Below, piece after piece: positions 6,425-16,354 of a stretch of DNA of 64,000 bases. Source of the DNA: JAVBQJ01 sp031549115 (GTDB lineage Bacteria; Verrucomicrobiota; Lentisphaeria; Victivallales; Victivallaceae); assembly GCA_031549115.1 (NCBI GenBank), contig JAVBQJ010000010.1, positions 37,395 through 101,394 on the forward strand, given 5' to 3'. The stretch's first letter is position 1; each line of letters opens with the position of its first letter. The translations under genes were made by a program, and so were the position numbers. The notes beneath the pieces are model-generated. The model worked only from the letters and a program-made list of their open reading frames with translations, did not search any database and was not told the origin of the DNA.

Positions 6425-8758
6425 TCAGCCGCGTCCGACTTCGTCGGCGTCGAACGTGTGGTCCAATGCCGCAATCTGCGGCAGCCATACATTCAGACAA
6501 TGCTCCAGGTCAAATTGCGGGTAGCCGCAAAGCGCGTGATTCACCCCGCTTTCGCCCGTCTCCAACTGCCACTCGATCAACAGCAAACGCTGCCGGGTGG
6601 TACACACTTTGACCTGGCCCAACTCCACGATTTCTCCCGCCCCCGTCCCAAACACGCCGGCGCTGAACTCCTCCTGCGAATCCGCGTCCCAAATCCGGTA
6701 TTTCCCGCTGCACGCAGCAGCGGAATCGTTGACCGCGACGATACGCTGGTGCCAGGCCGAAGCCTCCGGCAGGATGATCGCAAACGGACGCTGGACCCGG
6801 CGGATAAAATGATACGCGAGCTTTTTACCGAAATAATAGTCCACGACCGCGTCGGAAAACTGCGGCCAACAATCGATCAGATTCCACCAGAGAATACCGG
6901 ACTTTTTCGGAGAAGCACGAAACAGTTCGATGAAGTATTTGACCGCCTCGGCCTGACAGAACTGGCTGGCACGGGCAAAGGCGTCCAATGACTCCGGGGT
7001 CGTGCCGAACATCTCTTCGATCTGCTCCGCCATCAGTCCGGTGCGGTAATTCGTCACCGGATTGTCGGGCAGAAACGGGTTGCTCGCGTGATAATTCCAC
7101 TCGTCGTTGTCGCGCCACGGCCACAGCTTTTCCGGTGACAGGAAACGCCGGATCGACGACGTGTCCGGGCAGCCGTGATAGCCGATTTCGCTGGCAAACG
7201 ACGCAGCGGAGTTGCGGTAAAAATCGCTTTTGAAGTAGTCGCGCGGCCCCCATAAATGCTGCTCGGCAAGCACCTTATTTTCGGGGGCGCCGTTGCGTAT
7301 TTTCTCCACCGCTTCCGGCGAATACCACGGCGAACTCGGCAGATAAACCCGGGTCGGATCCTGTTCGCGGCACACATCGGGAAGCACTTCCCGGGTCAGG
7401 CGGTTGCGGTTCGGCTCCTGCGGTACGCCCCACGCGGCCAGGCAGCAGTCGCATTCGTTGTCGCCAGCCCACAGCGCAAGCGACGGATGTTGACGCAACC
7501 GCCGCACCGTCACGAGGGCTTCGTGCCGCAGCACGTCACAAAACGCGGCGTCATTCGGATAATTCGCACACCCCATCATGAAATCCTGCCAGATCAGGAT
7601 GCCGTTCCGATCGCAATAGTCATAAAAGAGTTCGTCTTCGTAGACGCCGCCGCCCCAGACGCGGACCATATTGCATTCCAGATCGCGGAACATTTCCAGA
7701 ATCCGCGGCAGCCGCTCCCGGTCCCGCGAATGCAGCGCGTCCGCGGGGACATGGTTGCAGCCGCATACCCGGATCGGAGTGCCGTTGACCACAAATTGAA
7801 AATCCGGCGTCGCCGCATCGGTGCATACCGGGGCGGCATGCAGACTGATCTCACGCAAACCACACCGGAATGTCTCCTGCCAGACCGCTTCCCCTCCCCG
7901 CGACAACCGTACCGTCACGGTATAAAGATTCGCCTCGCCGTAGTGGCGCGGCCACCAGAGCGCGGGGTTTTCGATGTCGAAACGCACGATGCCCTGGTAC
8001 GACCATACCGCTTCCGACGCGCTCCAGCGGGAATCCCCGCAAACACCCTCGAGCGACAAACGCAAATCGCGGAAATCCGTCAATCCGGCGGCGATTTTGT
8101 AATGATATTGCATGGTCAACCGCCGCGGGGAAAAGCGGGCGATCTGCAGAAACCCCTCCTCCAGACATTCCGCCGGGCGCTCTTCCAGCCCGACACACCG
8201 GAAAATACCGCCGAGCGCCATCCGCGGCGTGATATCCCACCCCCACACATGCGCCGGTTTGCGGATGCGCGTGATCTCGTAATTGTAGGGAAACGAACTG
8301 AACGTCGCCGCCGACAACGGCTCGTGGCGGAACGCGCGGCTGGCGCCGGACAAGCGGACTTCGACGACGTTGCGCCCCGGCCGCAGCCACTCCCCGGCCG
8401 GGAAACGCTGCGGAATCAACGCATTGGCGGAATCGCCCACCCGGTTGTCGTTGACATAAACCGCGGCGAAGCAATCCAGTCCGTCAAAAACCAACTCGCA
8501 GTCGCGCCGGATACCGTCGTATTCGAAATCGCGCCGGTAGCGCCATCCATACGCTTCGAACGGCCGCAACGCCTGCGCATTCATCCCGGTATACGGATCG
8601 GAAACGCGCCCGGCCTCGAAAAGTGCCAGTTCGATATTGCCCGGAACCGTGGCCGGAATGGTGAATTCGAACCCGTCGTCCCCTCGCTTACCGGCATCGG
8701 GCTCCGGCCGCCCGGACAACTCCCAGACGCCGTCAAGTTCCAAACGATACTTCGCCAT
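6425..8758 (-). CDS. GH2 beta-mannosidase-like glycoside hydrolase
   Basis: 777 aa, within the GH2 beta-mannosidase range. The N-terminal jelly-roll begins near residue 1 with no signal peptide, so it is probably cytoplasmic. The immunoglobulin-like and TIM-barrel domains follow. Catalytic acid/base: Glu435 in WAGDNE. Nucleophile: Glu524 in FASEIGYHG. Mannosidase-type features include HVWGWDI near 170 and RVWGGGVYE near 365. It would remove beta-mannose from imported oligosaccharides. A weak SD (GGGAA) precedes the ATG. It lies 68 bases downstream of the secreted GH-like gene and is likely in its operon. Exact specificity (mannose or another beta-sugar) is not certain. Confidence 0.85.
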   Translation of the reverse strand: MAKYRLELDGVWELSGRPEPDAGKRGDDGFEFTIPATVPGNIELALFEAGRVSDPYTGMNAQALRPFEAYGWRYRRDFEYDGIRRDCELVFDGLDCFAAVYVNDNRVGDSANALIPQRFPAGEWLRPGRNVVEVRLSGASRAFRHEPLSAATFSSFPYNYEITRIRKPAHVWGWDITPRMALGGIFRCVGLEERPAECLEEGFLQIARFSPRRLTMQYHYKIAAGLTDFRDLRLSLEGVCGDSRWSASEAVWSYQGIVRFDIENPALWWPRHYGEANLYTVTVRLSRGGEAVWQETFRCGLREISLHAAPVCTDAATPDFQFVVNGTPIRVCGCNHVPADALHSRDRERLPRILEMFRDLECNMVRVWGGGVYEDELFYDYCDRNGILIWQDFMMGCANYPNDAAFCDVLRHEALVTVRRLRQHPSLALWAGDNECDCCLAAWGVPQEPNRNRLTREVLPDVCREQDPTRVYLPSSPWYSPEAVEKIRNGAPENKVLAEQHLWGPRDYFKSDFYRNSAASFASEIGYHGCPDTSSIRRFLSPEKLWPWRDNDEWNYHASNPFLPDNPVTNYRTGLMAEQIEEMFGTTPESLDAFARASQFCQAEAVKYFIELFRASPKKSGILWWNLIDCWPQFSDAVVDYYFGKKLAYHFIRRVQRPFAIILPEASAWHQRIVAVNDSAAACSGKYRIWDADSQEEFSAGVFGTGAGEIVELGQVKVCTTRQRLLLIEWQLETGESGVNHALCGYPQFDLEHCLNVWLPQIAALDHTFDADEVGRG

Positions 8759-8826
8759 GATAAATTCCCGATTGTATGGATACTGGAAAACTCAAAATTA
8801 ATTTTCCTTACTGTACATCGTATTTA

Positions 8827-11800
8827 TCACTTTTCCACTGCATTTCCCGTCCGCAGCAATAGAAATCCGCGCGCTTTCAAGTGCCGCAGGTCGCCGTTGC
8901 CGGTGCCGATTTCATCTCGGATATCGGTCAGGCCCGCAAAAATCTCCGGCGTCAGCTCCACGGTGTCATACGCCGGATTGAAAATCGCCAGCATTTCCCC
9001 ATCCGGCCGTTTCCAGCTCGAAACCATCACGCCCTCCGGGTAAAGGCTGCGCGGATTGCGCCAGTAGGGAATCCATTCGGCACCGGCGCCATAGGCATCG
9101 AACGCCGCCAGCGCGTCCCACACGAGGCGCGGACCGGCGAGCTCCACCTCCAGCGCCGGGTAAACCGATTCGCCGTGGACGAAGGCCAATCCGCAGCTTT
9201 CCTCCATATCCACCGCCGATGTTTTGGCGTTGCTGTAGAAGTGAATGGTCAGCGGCGCGAAGAAGTTAATCGGTACGCCGAGATTTTCCGCGGCGGTAAA
9301 GGCCAATTGGAAATATTCCGGGGTCAGCGTGGAATAATCCTTCACCAGCGACCATTCCTCGCCGAAGGTCACCACATCCATCCACGTCATCAACGGCGTA
9401 AAAGGATTGCCATGTAAATACAGCATCGCCCGCGGATCGTTCCGCTTGATCAGATGCTGGTAGCGCAGGAAAAATTCCCGCGTTTCCAGAAACGGAATCT
9501 CGCTCTGCCATTCGCCGCCGCTATCGCGCCAGCCGTGCCCGTGATAACGGTTGCGGCACGGCGAAAGTCCCGAAAGATCCATATAAAAGGAGCCGGCGCC
9601 ATCACCGATGAAACGCTCCACGCCCGCCAGATAACAATTCTGCCAGGCCCGGGTTGCGCAAACGCCTCCACCGAAGGCCTCCACCTGCATCCGCAAGGTA
9701 GGCGACCGCTCCCAATCCGCGCAATACGGCGCCAGCTCCGGCACGGCGACCATGGTGAACAAGCTGTCATACCACAACAACGGCTGCGCCCCGAACCCGC
9801 GCCGGATCTTCGCAGACTCCCGGCGAATGATTTCGCGCTCCGATTCCGGCGGAAACGGATTGCCGATCTGCGTTTGCACACACTGTATGCCGATGCAGCT
9901 CAGATAACCGTCCGGGAACGGCTCCAGCCGGTCCTGTCCGAAATACCGGGCGCCTTCCGGGATATCAAAGGCTTTCGGGTTGATCCGGTTCACATATTCG
10001 CCGTTCTCGATCATCCAGTCGCGGTAACAGATACCGCCACGCCAGAGATACATCCGGTCCGCCGGCAGCTTGGACGGGGTCAGCATAAATCCGAACTCAT
10101 AATCCAAACCGTCGGCGAAACGCTGTTCATGATCGATCAGATTGACGGTGAAGCGGAATTCATCGCCGGACTCCTCGGCGCGGCTGTAGTCGCCGTCCAC
10201 CGCAATATTGTACCTGGAGGGCAGGATCAGATATATGCCGCCGCGATCGTCCCCCAGCCAGTAATAACCGGCATAGTCGCGGTTATAATGCCAGCCGTCG
10301 CCGGAAACCTTGAGCACGTACGGGATGTCGGGCTGGACGATTTCGCGTTCGGTTTCCGCCGCGCCGACCAGCGCCAGGAAGACATCTTCGCCATCCAGTC
10401 CGTTGTAGCCGCGCGCATAACGGAGGGCATCGGCGCGAAGCGGCATTTCAATGGCGACGCGGCGCACCTCCACCGGAGCTCCGCCGGGATGCCGCAGCGC
10501 CAGCTTATACCAGATCAGGCCGTCGAATTCAATGCGAATCCGCGCTTCGAGCGTCATGCCATCCGCGGCCGAACCGAGCCACCGCAGCGTGACGCCGCGT
10601 CCGTCCCGCTCTATCTGCTCTACCTTTTCCGCGCGGAACTTCCGCTCTCCGCCGGCGGACTCCACCACAAAACGGAACGGAGCGAAGGTGAAATCGCGGC
10701 CGCGGATCGTAATCGCTTCCGGCAGCGGCGACGCGACGCCGATCGCGCCGCTGTTTTCCAGAATGGTGAATCGGCGCAGCGCGTCATCGCCGGCAATCGA
10801 GACCGGATGCCAGCCGGTGGCCGGATCGGGCGTGTCGAATTCGCCTCCCGCATAATCCAACCATTCCGGCCGCGCCAAATGTTCGAATGTACGGGCGGCT
10901 TCCCCGACCGCGCCGCTCCCGGTCAAACGCGAACGGGCGGTGAAGATGCTCCCGGCCGGAATCGCGGACAACGGCAGCCACACTTCAAAACCGGGCAGCA
11001 CCGCCGGGAAGCGCTTTTCCGCCACGGCAATTCCCGTTGCATCCAACACTTCGCAGACGACTTCCGCATCGGCCGGAAGTTCGTCCAGGCCGCGCAAATC
11101 ACCACAGAAAACCGCATTGTCTTCGTAATGATTCACCTCGATGCCGACGTTGAAAGCCGGAGCGATCACGGTACGAAAACGCGCGCCGGCCACCGGCCCA
11201 TGCTCGTCCGAGAGCCACCATTGCGCGGTCGCGTCAACCGGCACGGTAACCGGAAGCGCCTGCATGAAATCGATCTTGTTCCCGTCGAACCGCTGCTGAA
11301 AAACCACCGGCGCGTCATGCCCCGAAAGTTCGACATCGAGCGCCAGCGTCACCGCGTCGGAAGTCGTCATTTGCCCCGCGACTCCGGCGCGCCCCTTCTG
11401 GAAACCGTCGTACGCTTGAAACCGGAAGCAGGGCCAATCCTCACCGGCGAGAATGAAATCCCCTCCGAATCCGAATATGCCCCACGGATTGGTGTAGGCG
11501 GTCCAGGTGGCGGCACGTTCTCCGAATTCGCTGCCTTTGCCGAAGTAATGGACAAACTGGGCGCCGAATTCCACCCCCGGCTCGGGAACCAATTCCAGTG
11601 CGCGCCACGGAATCGCCGCCTCGACCTCCCAGATATAATTGGTCAGAAACGCCTGCGGGGTCAGATGGGAAACCACCTGCCACGCGGGGTTCCACGAGAA
11701 ATCCTCATTCCCCAACCCCAACGACAGATCCCACAGGCAATCCGAAATGCCCCCGGCGCGTTCAACCCGGAATTGCCGGTTCAGCGAAGTCCCGATATGC

Positions 11801-12141
11801 TTGAAGTTCATCGAAAACGCGTCCACCATCGGCAGTTTCGGATCGTCGTGCCCGACCGGCTTGAACTCCGGGTCGAAATCGACATTGGCGCGAAACGCGA
11901 TATACAGATTCTCCTGGTCGTACATCGCGTACGTGGTCGTCCGGCGCGCCGAAAGCCGCTCCTCCAGACCGCAATACCACGGCAATACCGCGGCCTTTTC
12001 CCACTCGCTTTCCCCGATCGCGCCATCCAGCACCGGCGCCGTACTGCAGCGCGGAATCCGCGCGATGTTCACCCTCGCGTCCGCCGGAAGCGGCCACGCC
12101 GCCACCAAACAGAAGCCGATCGCCCACAAAAGCATTTTCAT
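8827..12141 (-). CDS. Large secreted glycoside hydrolase-like protein with CBM9-like N-terminus
   Basis: 1104 aa from the ATG at 12141. Longer frames start inside the promoter at 12195-12223, so they are excluded. Residues 1-22 are a clear signal peptide ending in PADA. Residues about 25-210 look like a carbohydrate-binding CBM9/DOMON-type domain (APVLDGAIGESEW, YAMYDQENLYIAF). The centre is beta-rich. The last 450 residues look like a TIM barrel plus a beta-sandwich (FTMVAVPELAPY, GSFYMDLSGLSPC). I place it near the large GH-like proteins often labelled DUF6067, but no catalytic pair is assigned. It probably leads the operon with the GH2 enzyme and acts outside the cytoplasm. Confidence 0.72.
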   Translation of the reverse strand: MKMLLWAIGFCLVAAWPLPADARVNIARIPRCSTAPVLDGAIGESEWEKAAVLPWYCGLEERLSARRTTTYAMYDQENLYIAFRANVDFDPEFKPVGHDDPKLPMVDAFSMNFKHIGTSLNRQFRVERAGGISDCLWDLSLGLGNEDFSWNPAWQVVSHLTPQAFLTNYIWEVEAAIPWRALELVPEPGVEFGAQFVHYFGKGSEFGERAATWTAYTNPWGIFGFGGDFILAGEDWPCFRFQAYDGFQKGRAGVAGQMTTSDAVTLALDVELSGHDAPVVFQQRFDGNKIDFMQALPVTVPVDATAQWWLSDEHGPVAGARFRTVIAPAFNVGIEVNHYEDNAVFCGDLRGLDELPADAEVVCEVLDATGIAVAEKRFPAVLPGFEVWLPLSAIPAGSIFTARSRLTGSGAVGEAARTFEHLARPEWLDYAGGEFDTPDPATGWHPVSIAGDDALRRFTILENSGAIGVASPLPEAITIRGRDFTFAPFRFVVESAGGERKFRAEKVEQIERDGRGVTLRWLGSAADGMTLEARIRIEFDGLIWYKLALRHPGGAPVEVRRVAIEMPLRADALRYARGYNGLDGEDVFLALVGAAETEREIVQPDIPYVLKVSGDGWHYNRDYAGYYWLGDDRGGIYLILPSRYNIAVDGDYSRAEESGDEFRFTVNLIDHEQRFADGLDYEFGFMLTPSKLPADRMYLWRGGICYRDWMIENGEYVNRINPKAFDIPEGARYFGQDRLEPFPDGYLSCIGIQCVQTQIGNPFPPESEREIIRRESAKIRRGFGAQPLLWYDSLFTMVAVPELAPYCADWERSPTLRMQVEAFGGGVCATRAWQNCYLAGVERFIGDGAGSFYMDLSGLSPCRNRYHGHGWRDSGGEWQSEIPFLETREFFLRYQHLIKRNDPRAMLYLHGNPFTPLMTWMDVVTFGEEWSLVKDYSTLTPEYFQLAFTAAENLGVPINFFAPLTIHFYSNAKTSAVDMEESCGLAFVHGESVYPALEVELAGPRLVWDALAAFDAYGAGAEWIPYWRNPRSLYPEGVMVSSWKRPDGEMLAIFNPAYDTVELTPEIFAGLTDIRDEIGTGNGDLRHLKARGFLLLRTGNAVEK

Positions 12142-12194
12142 TTTTAGACCCCGCATCCTGTCGTCACCGTCGAAAATTCGTCGCCGCATCAACA

Positions 12195-12223
12195 AGTATA
12201 GATAACTTTCCTCCGAAAGTCAA
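12195..12223 (-). promoter_or_regulatory. Promoter of the 12141 gene
   Basis: On the minus strand TTGACT (12223-12218) and TATACT (12200-12195) are 17 bases apart, about 54 bases upstream of the ATG at 12141. The match to the sigma-70 consensus is good. Confidence 0.6.
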
Positions 12224-12310
12224 TACCGCCGGCGTACTGTCTCACGCACAAATTGCGCACAAAAAAACAATGCGCGGAAGTAAAAAAACAATGCTCCTTG
12301 ATCGACTTTT

Positions 12311-13039
12311 TCACAGGCCGCAATCGCGCAGCACCTGCTTGTAATTCTGCATGAACCTGCGCATCACCAGGTACTGTTCGGTATACTCGTAGTCGACCCG
12401 CGAAAATCCGTGCTCATCCAGCCTGACGATATCCGCTCCCGGATAAGCCATAAGTATGGGCGAGTGGGTGGCGATGATGAATTGTGAGTCTCCGGCTTCC
12501 AACTGCTTCAGGATTTGCAGCATCTCCAGCTGTCGTGTCACCGATATTGCCGCCTCGGGTTCGTCCATAACGTATAAACCGTTCCCCCGGAGCCGGTTCA
12601 TCAACACGGCGAAGAACGATTCTCCGTGCGAGCACCCATGCAGATCGGCGACTCCATAGTTCCTTTCCACCCCCAGATGCCCGATCGCCGTCGCCACATT
12701 GTAAAAGCTCTCCGCCCGCAAAAAGAACGAGTCGCGGGGTTGCCGCAATCGCGAATAATACATATACTCACTCAAGCGCGAATGCGTCCGGCAGGTGGAA
12801 AAATTGAAGTTTTTCGACCCTCCCTCGGGGTTCAGCCCGAAACAACATGCGATCGCTTCGATCAACGTGGATTTCCCGCTGCCGTTTTCGCCGGTGAAAA
12901 TCGTCACCGGAGCCTGAAACGAAAACGATTCCTCCTCGATGAATTGCCGGATGGCCGGAATATGGAACGGATAGCGCAAAGCCTCGTCCGCCGGCAGGGC
13001 ATCACGGTCGAAGCTGATTCGCTGAATATACAAATCCAT
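12311..13039 (-). CDS. AAA/ABC-type ATPase
   Basis: 242 aa. Walker A GENGSGKST (50-58), a signature-like HGESFF (138-143), Walker B LYVMDE (155-160) and the switch His192 in ATHSPIL are all present. This is the layout of the soluble ABC-like/SMC-like predicted ATPases (COG3910 type). There is no membrane domain. AGGAG stands 8 bases before the ATG. It begins 9 bases after the flavin reductase stop, so the two are co-transcribed. Its partner or substrate is unknown; such ATPases are often found with nucleases or alone. Confidence 0.8.
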   Translation of the reverse strand: MDLYIQRISFDRDALPADEALRYPFHIPAIRQFIEEESFSFQAPVTIFTGENGSGKSTLIEAIACCFGLNPEGGSKNFNFSTCRTHSRLSEYMYYSRLRQPRDSFFLRAESFYNVATAIGHLGVERNYGVADLHGCSHGESFFAVLMNRLRGNGLYVMDEPEAAISVTRQLEMLQILKQLEAGDSQFIIATHSPILMAYPGADIVRLDEHGFSRVDYEYTEQYLVMRRFMQNYKQVLRDCGL

Positions 13040-13048
13040 CTTTAACTC

Positions 13049-13546
13049 CTACTGCAATTGGTACCCTTTGCCGCAATTCACCAGACGCTGGACGGATTCG
13101 TCGGCGTTGACGTGGCTGGCGATTACTTCGCCGACTACCAGGGGACAGTTGCCGGGACGGGTGATTTCAACAAGGCGGCATTCGAAGTTCGCCACCGCGT
13201 CGGCAAGAAGCGGCGCATTGACTTTTTCCGCCGGCGCGAATTGCAAGCCGGACTTGGCGCCCTTGTCTTCGTCGTGTCCGTGCGTGGTTCCGGCATAAAG
13301 CGTTTCCCGCGCCATGGCGCCGGACGGATACGCGATCACAAATTCTTGGTTTTCGCGAATCAGTTCGAGCGTGTAAGCGTTGTCGTCGATCCCAACCAGG
13401 AACATCGGCGGCTCATCCGAAACAATACAGACCCAGCCGATCGCCATCAGGTTGACGCGCCCCGCGGCATTCCTGGTAATCGCCAGCACCACTTGTTCGG
13501 GGTACTTCCGCCCCCAAGCCTCCTCAATCGCCGCCGTCTTTTGCAT
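13049..13546 (-). CDS. Flavin reductase family protein (FMN-binding split barrel)
   Basis: 165 aa from the ATG at 13546, which has GGAGG 6 bases upstream; a longer frame to 13624 lacks a ribosome site. The sequence fits flavin reductase-like/FMN-binding split-barrel proteins: NLMAIGW and PPMFLVGIDDNAYTLELI near the N-terminus and the FVIAYPSGAMA segment. It would bind FMN and reduce flavin or a small substrate in the cytoplasm. It leads a two-gene operon with the AAA ATPase. Confidence 0.8.
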   Translation of the reverse strand: MQKTAAIEEAWGRKYPEQVVLAITRNAAGRVNLMAIGWVCIVSDEPPMFLVGIDDNAYTLELIRENQEFVIAYPSGAMARETLYAGTTHGHDEDKGAKSGLQFAPAEKVNAPLLADAVANFECRLVEITRPGNCPLVVGEVIASHVNADESVQRLVNCGKGYQLQ

Positions 13547-13691
13547 TTTTTCCTCCAGCATATTTCGAACATGAAAACAACAATCCGATCCCGACGATAA
13601 AACAAAAAACGACATCATCCCCAACCGGCGACTCCGGCCCAGAGAAAAAATCCGGTCAAGCGATTCAGGCAGGCAAGCATATTTTCATCCA

Positions 13692-14477
13692 TCATTTTCC
13701 CCCGAATGACTGCATTTGGCGTTGGACGGTAGCGCGAAAGAACCGATTTAACTCCAACAGCGGCGGGCGGAGGTATTTCCTGCCCTCAATGGCGCGCTTC
13801 ACTTCTTCCCGCCGATTTTGACAAAAGAGCAACAGTTCCATCGGGACCGCGATACGTTCTTTCTCTTTTGCCTGCCGCTTGATTTCCCGCAGCCCAAATA
13901 CCGTTTGCAAAATGGAATCCGGCAATAATTCCAAATTCAGCATTCCGTCGAATTCGGTCGGAGGCATGGTTTGGTATTTCTCCGCCCAGAGCGCGGCAAA
14001 CAGCCCCCGTAATCCGTAAAAGAGCTTTTTGACCGCAATCGTCCCATCCGCCGCGATATCCGACATGCCCTGATCGGACATCGCCACATAATGATGAACC
14101 GCCTTGACCGGATTGAAAAAGGCCGGGAGCAACACTTGCATCGCCCGGTAAAATTCCGGGGCGGCACAGTAGACGATCGGGCTGCCGAGCCACTCATTCA
14201 GCGCCAGATTGCACCCGGCAAAAAGGCGCAGGGTTTTCCGCAGCTCCCAGGCGGCAACATCCATGTCGTCCGGCAGCATCGCGTCGAAGGCATCCTGCGG
14301 TTTTTCCTCCAGCGACCAGTACCAGTTTTCGTCTTTGACATAGATCGCCCGAATATCATAGTCACTGTCCGGCGAAGCAAAACCCCATGCCCGGCTTCCC
14401 GATTCCGCGGCAAAAAGAATCCGGCATTGCTGTTCCGATTCGAGCCGCCGCAAAGCGCCCAATATCTTATCACGCAT
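13692..14477 (-). CDS. Predicted nucleotidyltransferase (COG3541-like)
   Basis: 261 aa. The start at 14477 has GAGAAGGA upstream and overlaps the previous gene's stop by 8 bases, a sign of translational coupling. The Pol-beta superfamily signature is clear: GS at 27-28 and DxD at Asp39/Asp41 (SPDSDYDIR). The C-terminal half is helical. The family is related to YcgL-type predicted nucleotidyltransferases; substrates are unknown. With the next gene it forms a pair of different paralogs. Confidence 0.75.
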   Translation of the reverse strand: MRDKILGALRRLESEQQCRILFAAESGSRAWGFASPDSDYDIRAIYVKDENWYWSLEEKPQDAFDAMLPDDMDVAAWELRKTLRLFAGCNLALNEWLGSPIVYCAAPEFYRAMQVLLPAFFNPVKAVHHYVAMSDQGMSDIAADGTIAVKKLFYGLRGLFAALWAEKYQTMPPTEFDGMLNLELLPDSILQTVFGLREIKRQAKEKERIAVPMELLLFCQNRREEVKRAIEGRKYLRPPLLELNRFFRATVQRQMQSFGGK

Positions 14478-15564
14478 AGTCCTTCTCCCATTGATCGGTA
14501 ATGGCAAGCAACAAGCGGTCCACTCGCGCCGCGTCCGCGCATTCCGGCAAAACGGAACCATGCCGGAGTCGCTCCAATTCCTCCGCCAGGACGGAAACCT
14601 TTTTCAGTAATTCGTCATAGGTATAGCGGCCGCTTCGGATCGCCATCAGCTCCTGAAGTTTTTCGCCGGAAAAGCGCACCAGGGGTTCGCCGCAGCGCAT
14701 GATATGCAGCCCGGAGTAGAGCAGCCGGAAGGTATGCATCAAATTCTTGGCGTCGTAACCCAGTTCCCCGGATTCCTGGGTCCGCCACCGGTTTTCATTG
14801 CGCTTGCCGCGCCATTCCCAATATTGGCGATGCTCCGCTTTGGCTTTCTCGAAGGCGTTTTTATTGAACAGCAACAGGCCGATAAAGCGGCTCGTTTCAT
14901 CCGCTTTGGGGATACTCTCGCAAACCAGCATGCCGTTGCGGAACACGCCTTTGGCCTGGTCTCCGTAGTCATAAAGCCGGAAGAGCTCCGATGCGTTTTC
15001 CACTGCCGCCACATGACAGCACGCCAAAGAGATTCCGGCATCCTTCAGCGGAATCGGGCGTCCCGGCATGCCGGTTGGCTGCATGGGAATGAACCGGCAA
15101 AAATCTTCCGCGCCCGGCGCTTCAAGCGGCTGCGGATTGTGAACGCGCTTGTTGCACCCGCGTGCTTTTTTGATTTGCGAAAAGGCGTATTCGCAGTAAG
15201 TTTTGCTTGCCTCGCGGGAAACAAAAATATTCCGCTGGCGTTGAAGCATATCCCAGCAGGGTGATGAATGCAAAACACATTCCCGGGGCAAAAACAGCGA
15301 ATCGAGAATATTCGGATTGGCATTGGCGGCAAGTTCGCAGTAATTTCGCAGCGAGTAGAAGCGATTGTCGCTGCTTGCGTCCGCGATTTGCGCGGGAGTT
15401 TCTTTCAGGGCAAGGTAACGCGCCTTTTCCAGCACGAAAATTCCAATCGTATCCCGGTCGCTTTCCGGCGTATTCGTTCCATACGCATGACTGCCCCAGA
15501 TGCCGCGAAAAATCACCCGCTTGGAGCGGTCATCGAGCAAGGATTGAAAAGAAAAATCATTCAT
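14470..15564 (-). CDS. Predicted nucleotidyltransferase (DNA polymerase beta superfamily)
   Basis: 364 aa. GS at 24-25 and DxD at Asp36/Asp38 (TPESDRDTIGIF) mark a nucleotidyltransferase core in the first 100 residues; the C-terminal two thirds are helical. It is about 100 residues longer than its downstream partner and is not a close copy. The ATG at 15564 has only a weak SD (GGGAAAA, 10 bases upstream). A possible role in tRNA or metabolite nucleotidyl transfer is inference. It is 27 bases downstream of the HD-domain gene. Confidence 0.75.
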   Translation of the reverse strand: MNDFSFQSLLDDRSKRVIFRGIWGSHAYGTNTPESDRDTIGIFVLEKARYLALKETPAQIADASSDNRFYSLRNYCELAANANPNILDSLFLPRECVLHSSPCWDMLQRQRNIFVSREASKTYCEYAFSQIKKARGCNKRVHNPQPLEAPGAEDFCRFIPMQPTGMPGRPIPLKDAGISLACCHVAAVENASELFRLYDYGDQAKGVFRNGMLVCESIPKADETSRFIGLLLFNKNAFEKAKAEHRQYWEWRGKRNENRWRTQESGELGYDAKNLMHTFRLLYSGLHIMRCGEPLVRFSGEKLQELMAIRSGRYTYDELLKKVSVLAEELERLRHGSVLPECADAARVDRLLLAITDQWEKDYA

Positions 15565-15591
15565 TATAAAAATTTTCCCATGTGTTCAAAG

Positions 15592-16158
15592 TCATCTTTG
15601 TCCGAAAAGGTCACACATGGCGTCGAACCGGGCGACGGAATCCGGACCGAACTTCCGCATCGAACGGCGAATGCGGTCGGGCGATTTTTCCCGCATATCG
15701 CCCGACTTCGAAAAAAACTTGTCGGCCAGGCAAACGAGCTTCTCCTCGGGTGTCTCCGGCAGATAGTCACGCTCCGGCAGCGGAAGCGACTGGCTCCGGA
15801 TATCCGCCGCCGTCAGACCGCTTCCGGTGTGCCGCTCGCAAATCCGGGCGCAGGCTTCGAGATCGACGCCATGCGCCGCGCCGTATTCACGCAACATCGC
15901 CGCGCCGATCACGCCGTGAACGATATAAGGCTCCGTCCCCACGCACCCAATTCCCGGCGCGCGGCAGGCGCCGATGCCGATGTCATGCAATACCGCCCCC
16001 GCCGCCACCAATTGCACATCCAACCGCAGGCCGCTGCCGGCCAGAATCGCCAACGCTTTGTCCCGCACCTGCATGCTGTGCGTGAGCAGCATCCGCCGCA
16101 ACGGCGTATCCTCGAAATAAAAGTATTCGATAATCTCCAACGGATCAATTTTCATCAT
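15592..16158 (-). CDS. HD-domain phosphohydrolase
   Basis: 188 aa. HD motif: His27 in LTHSMQV and His58-Asp59 in AVLHDIG, with later His and Asp residues (RHTGSG, LADKFFSKSGD) at positions expected for metal ligands. This is a small stand-alone HD hydrolase of the type often annotated as predicted metal-dependent phosphohydrolase. It probably leads the operon with the two nucleotidyltransferases, suggesting linked nucleotide chemistry, but the substrate is not readable. Confidence 0.8.
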   Translation of the reverse strand: MMKIDPLEIIEYFYFEDTPLRRMLLTHSMQVRDKALAILAGSGLRLDVQLVAAGAVLHDIGIGACRAPGIGCVGTEPYIVHGVIGAAMLREYGAAHGVDLEACARICERHTGSGLTAADIRSQSLPLPERDYLPETPEEKLVCLADKFFSKSGDMREKSPDRIRRSMRKFGPDSVARFDAMCDLFGQR

Positions 16159-16302
16159 CTTCGGACATTGTCATCGCATTTTGCTGCGTCATATTTCTTT
16201 TTCCCCCAGACCATACCGTAGCGTCGGAACGGAAACTTGTCAAATCCGCCGCTATGGATTCATGCAAATATACGATTTTTCGGTTTTTTGGGAAAAATCG
16301 GC

Positions 16303-16330
16303 TTGACATTCAATAAATAACTGTTATATT
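16303..16330 (+). promoter_or_regulatory. Promoter with embedded operator for the Fur-family gene
   Basis: TTGACA (16303-16308) and TATATT (16325-16330) with a 16-base spacer stand upstream of the ATG at 16355. A perfect 11-base palindrome, ATAACTGTTAT (16317-16327), covers the end of the spacer and the -10 box. This AT-rich site is placed where a Fur-family repressor would block its own promoter. Autoregulation is inference. Confidence 0.6.
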
Positions 16331-16354
16331 CAATTAAAGGATAAATTAAATAAC

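Noticed and set aside
6066..6612. Open frames through RE1 copy B
   Set aside because: Same reason; the repeat is non-coding.
7256..12147. Very long plus-strand open frames (595 and 897 aa) over the GH2 and secreted GH-like genes
   Set aside because: They are antisense to well-supported genes with catalytic motifs and signal peptides, have arginine- and histidine-rich nonsense sequence and no ribosome sites; GC-rich codon bias creates them.
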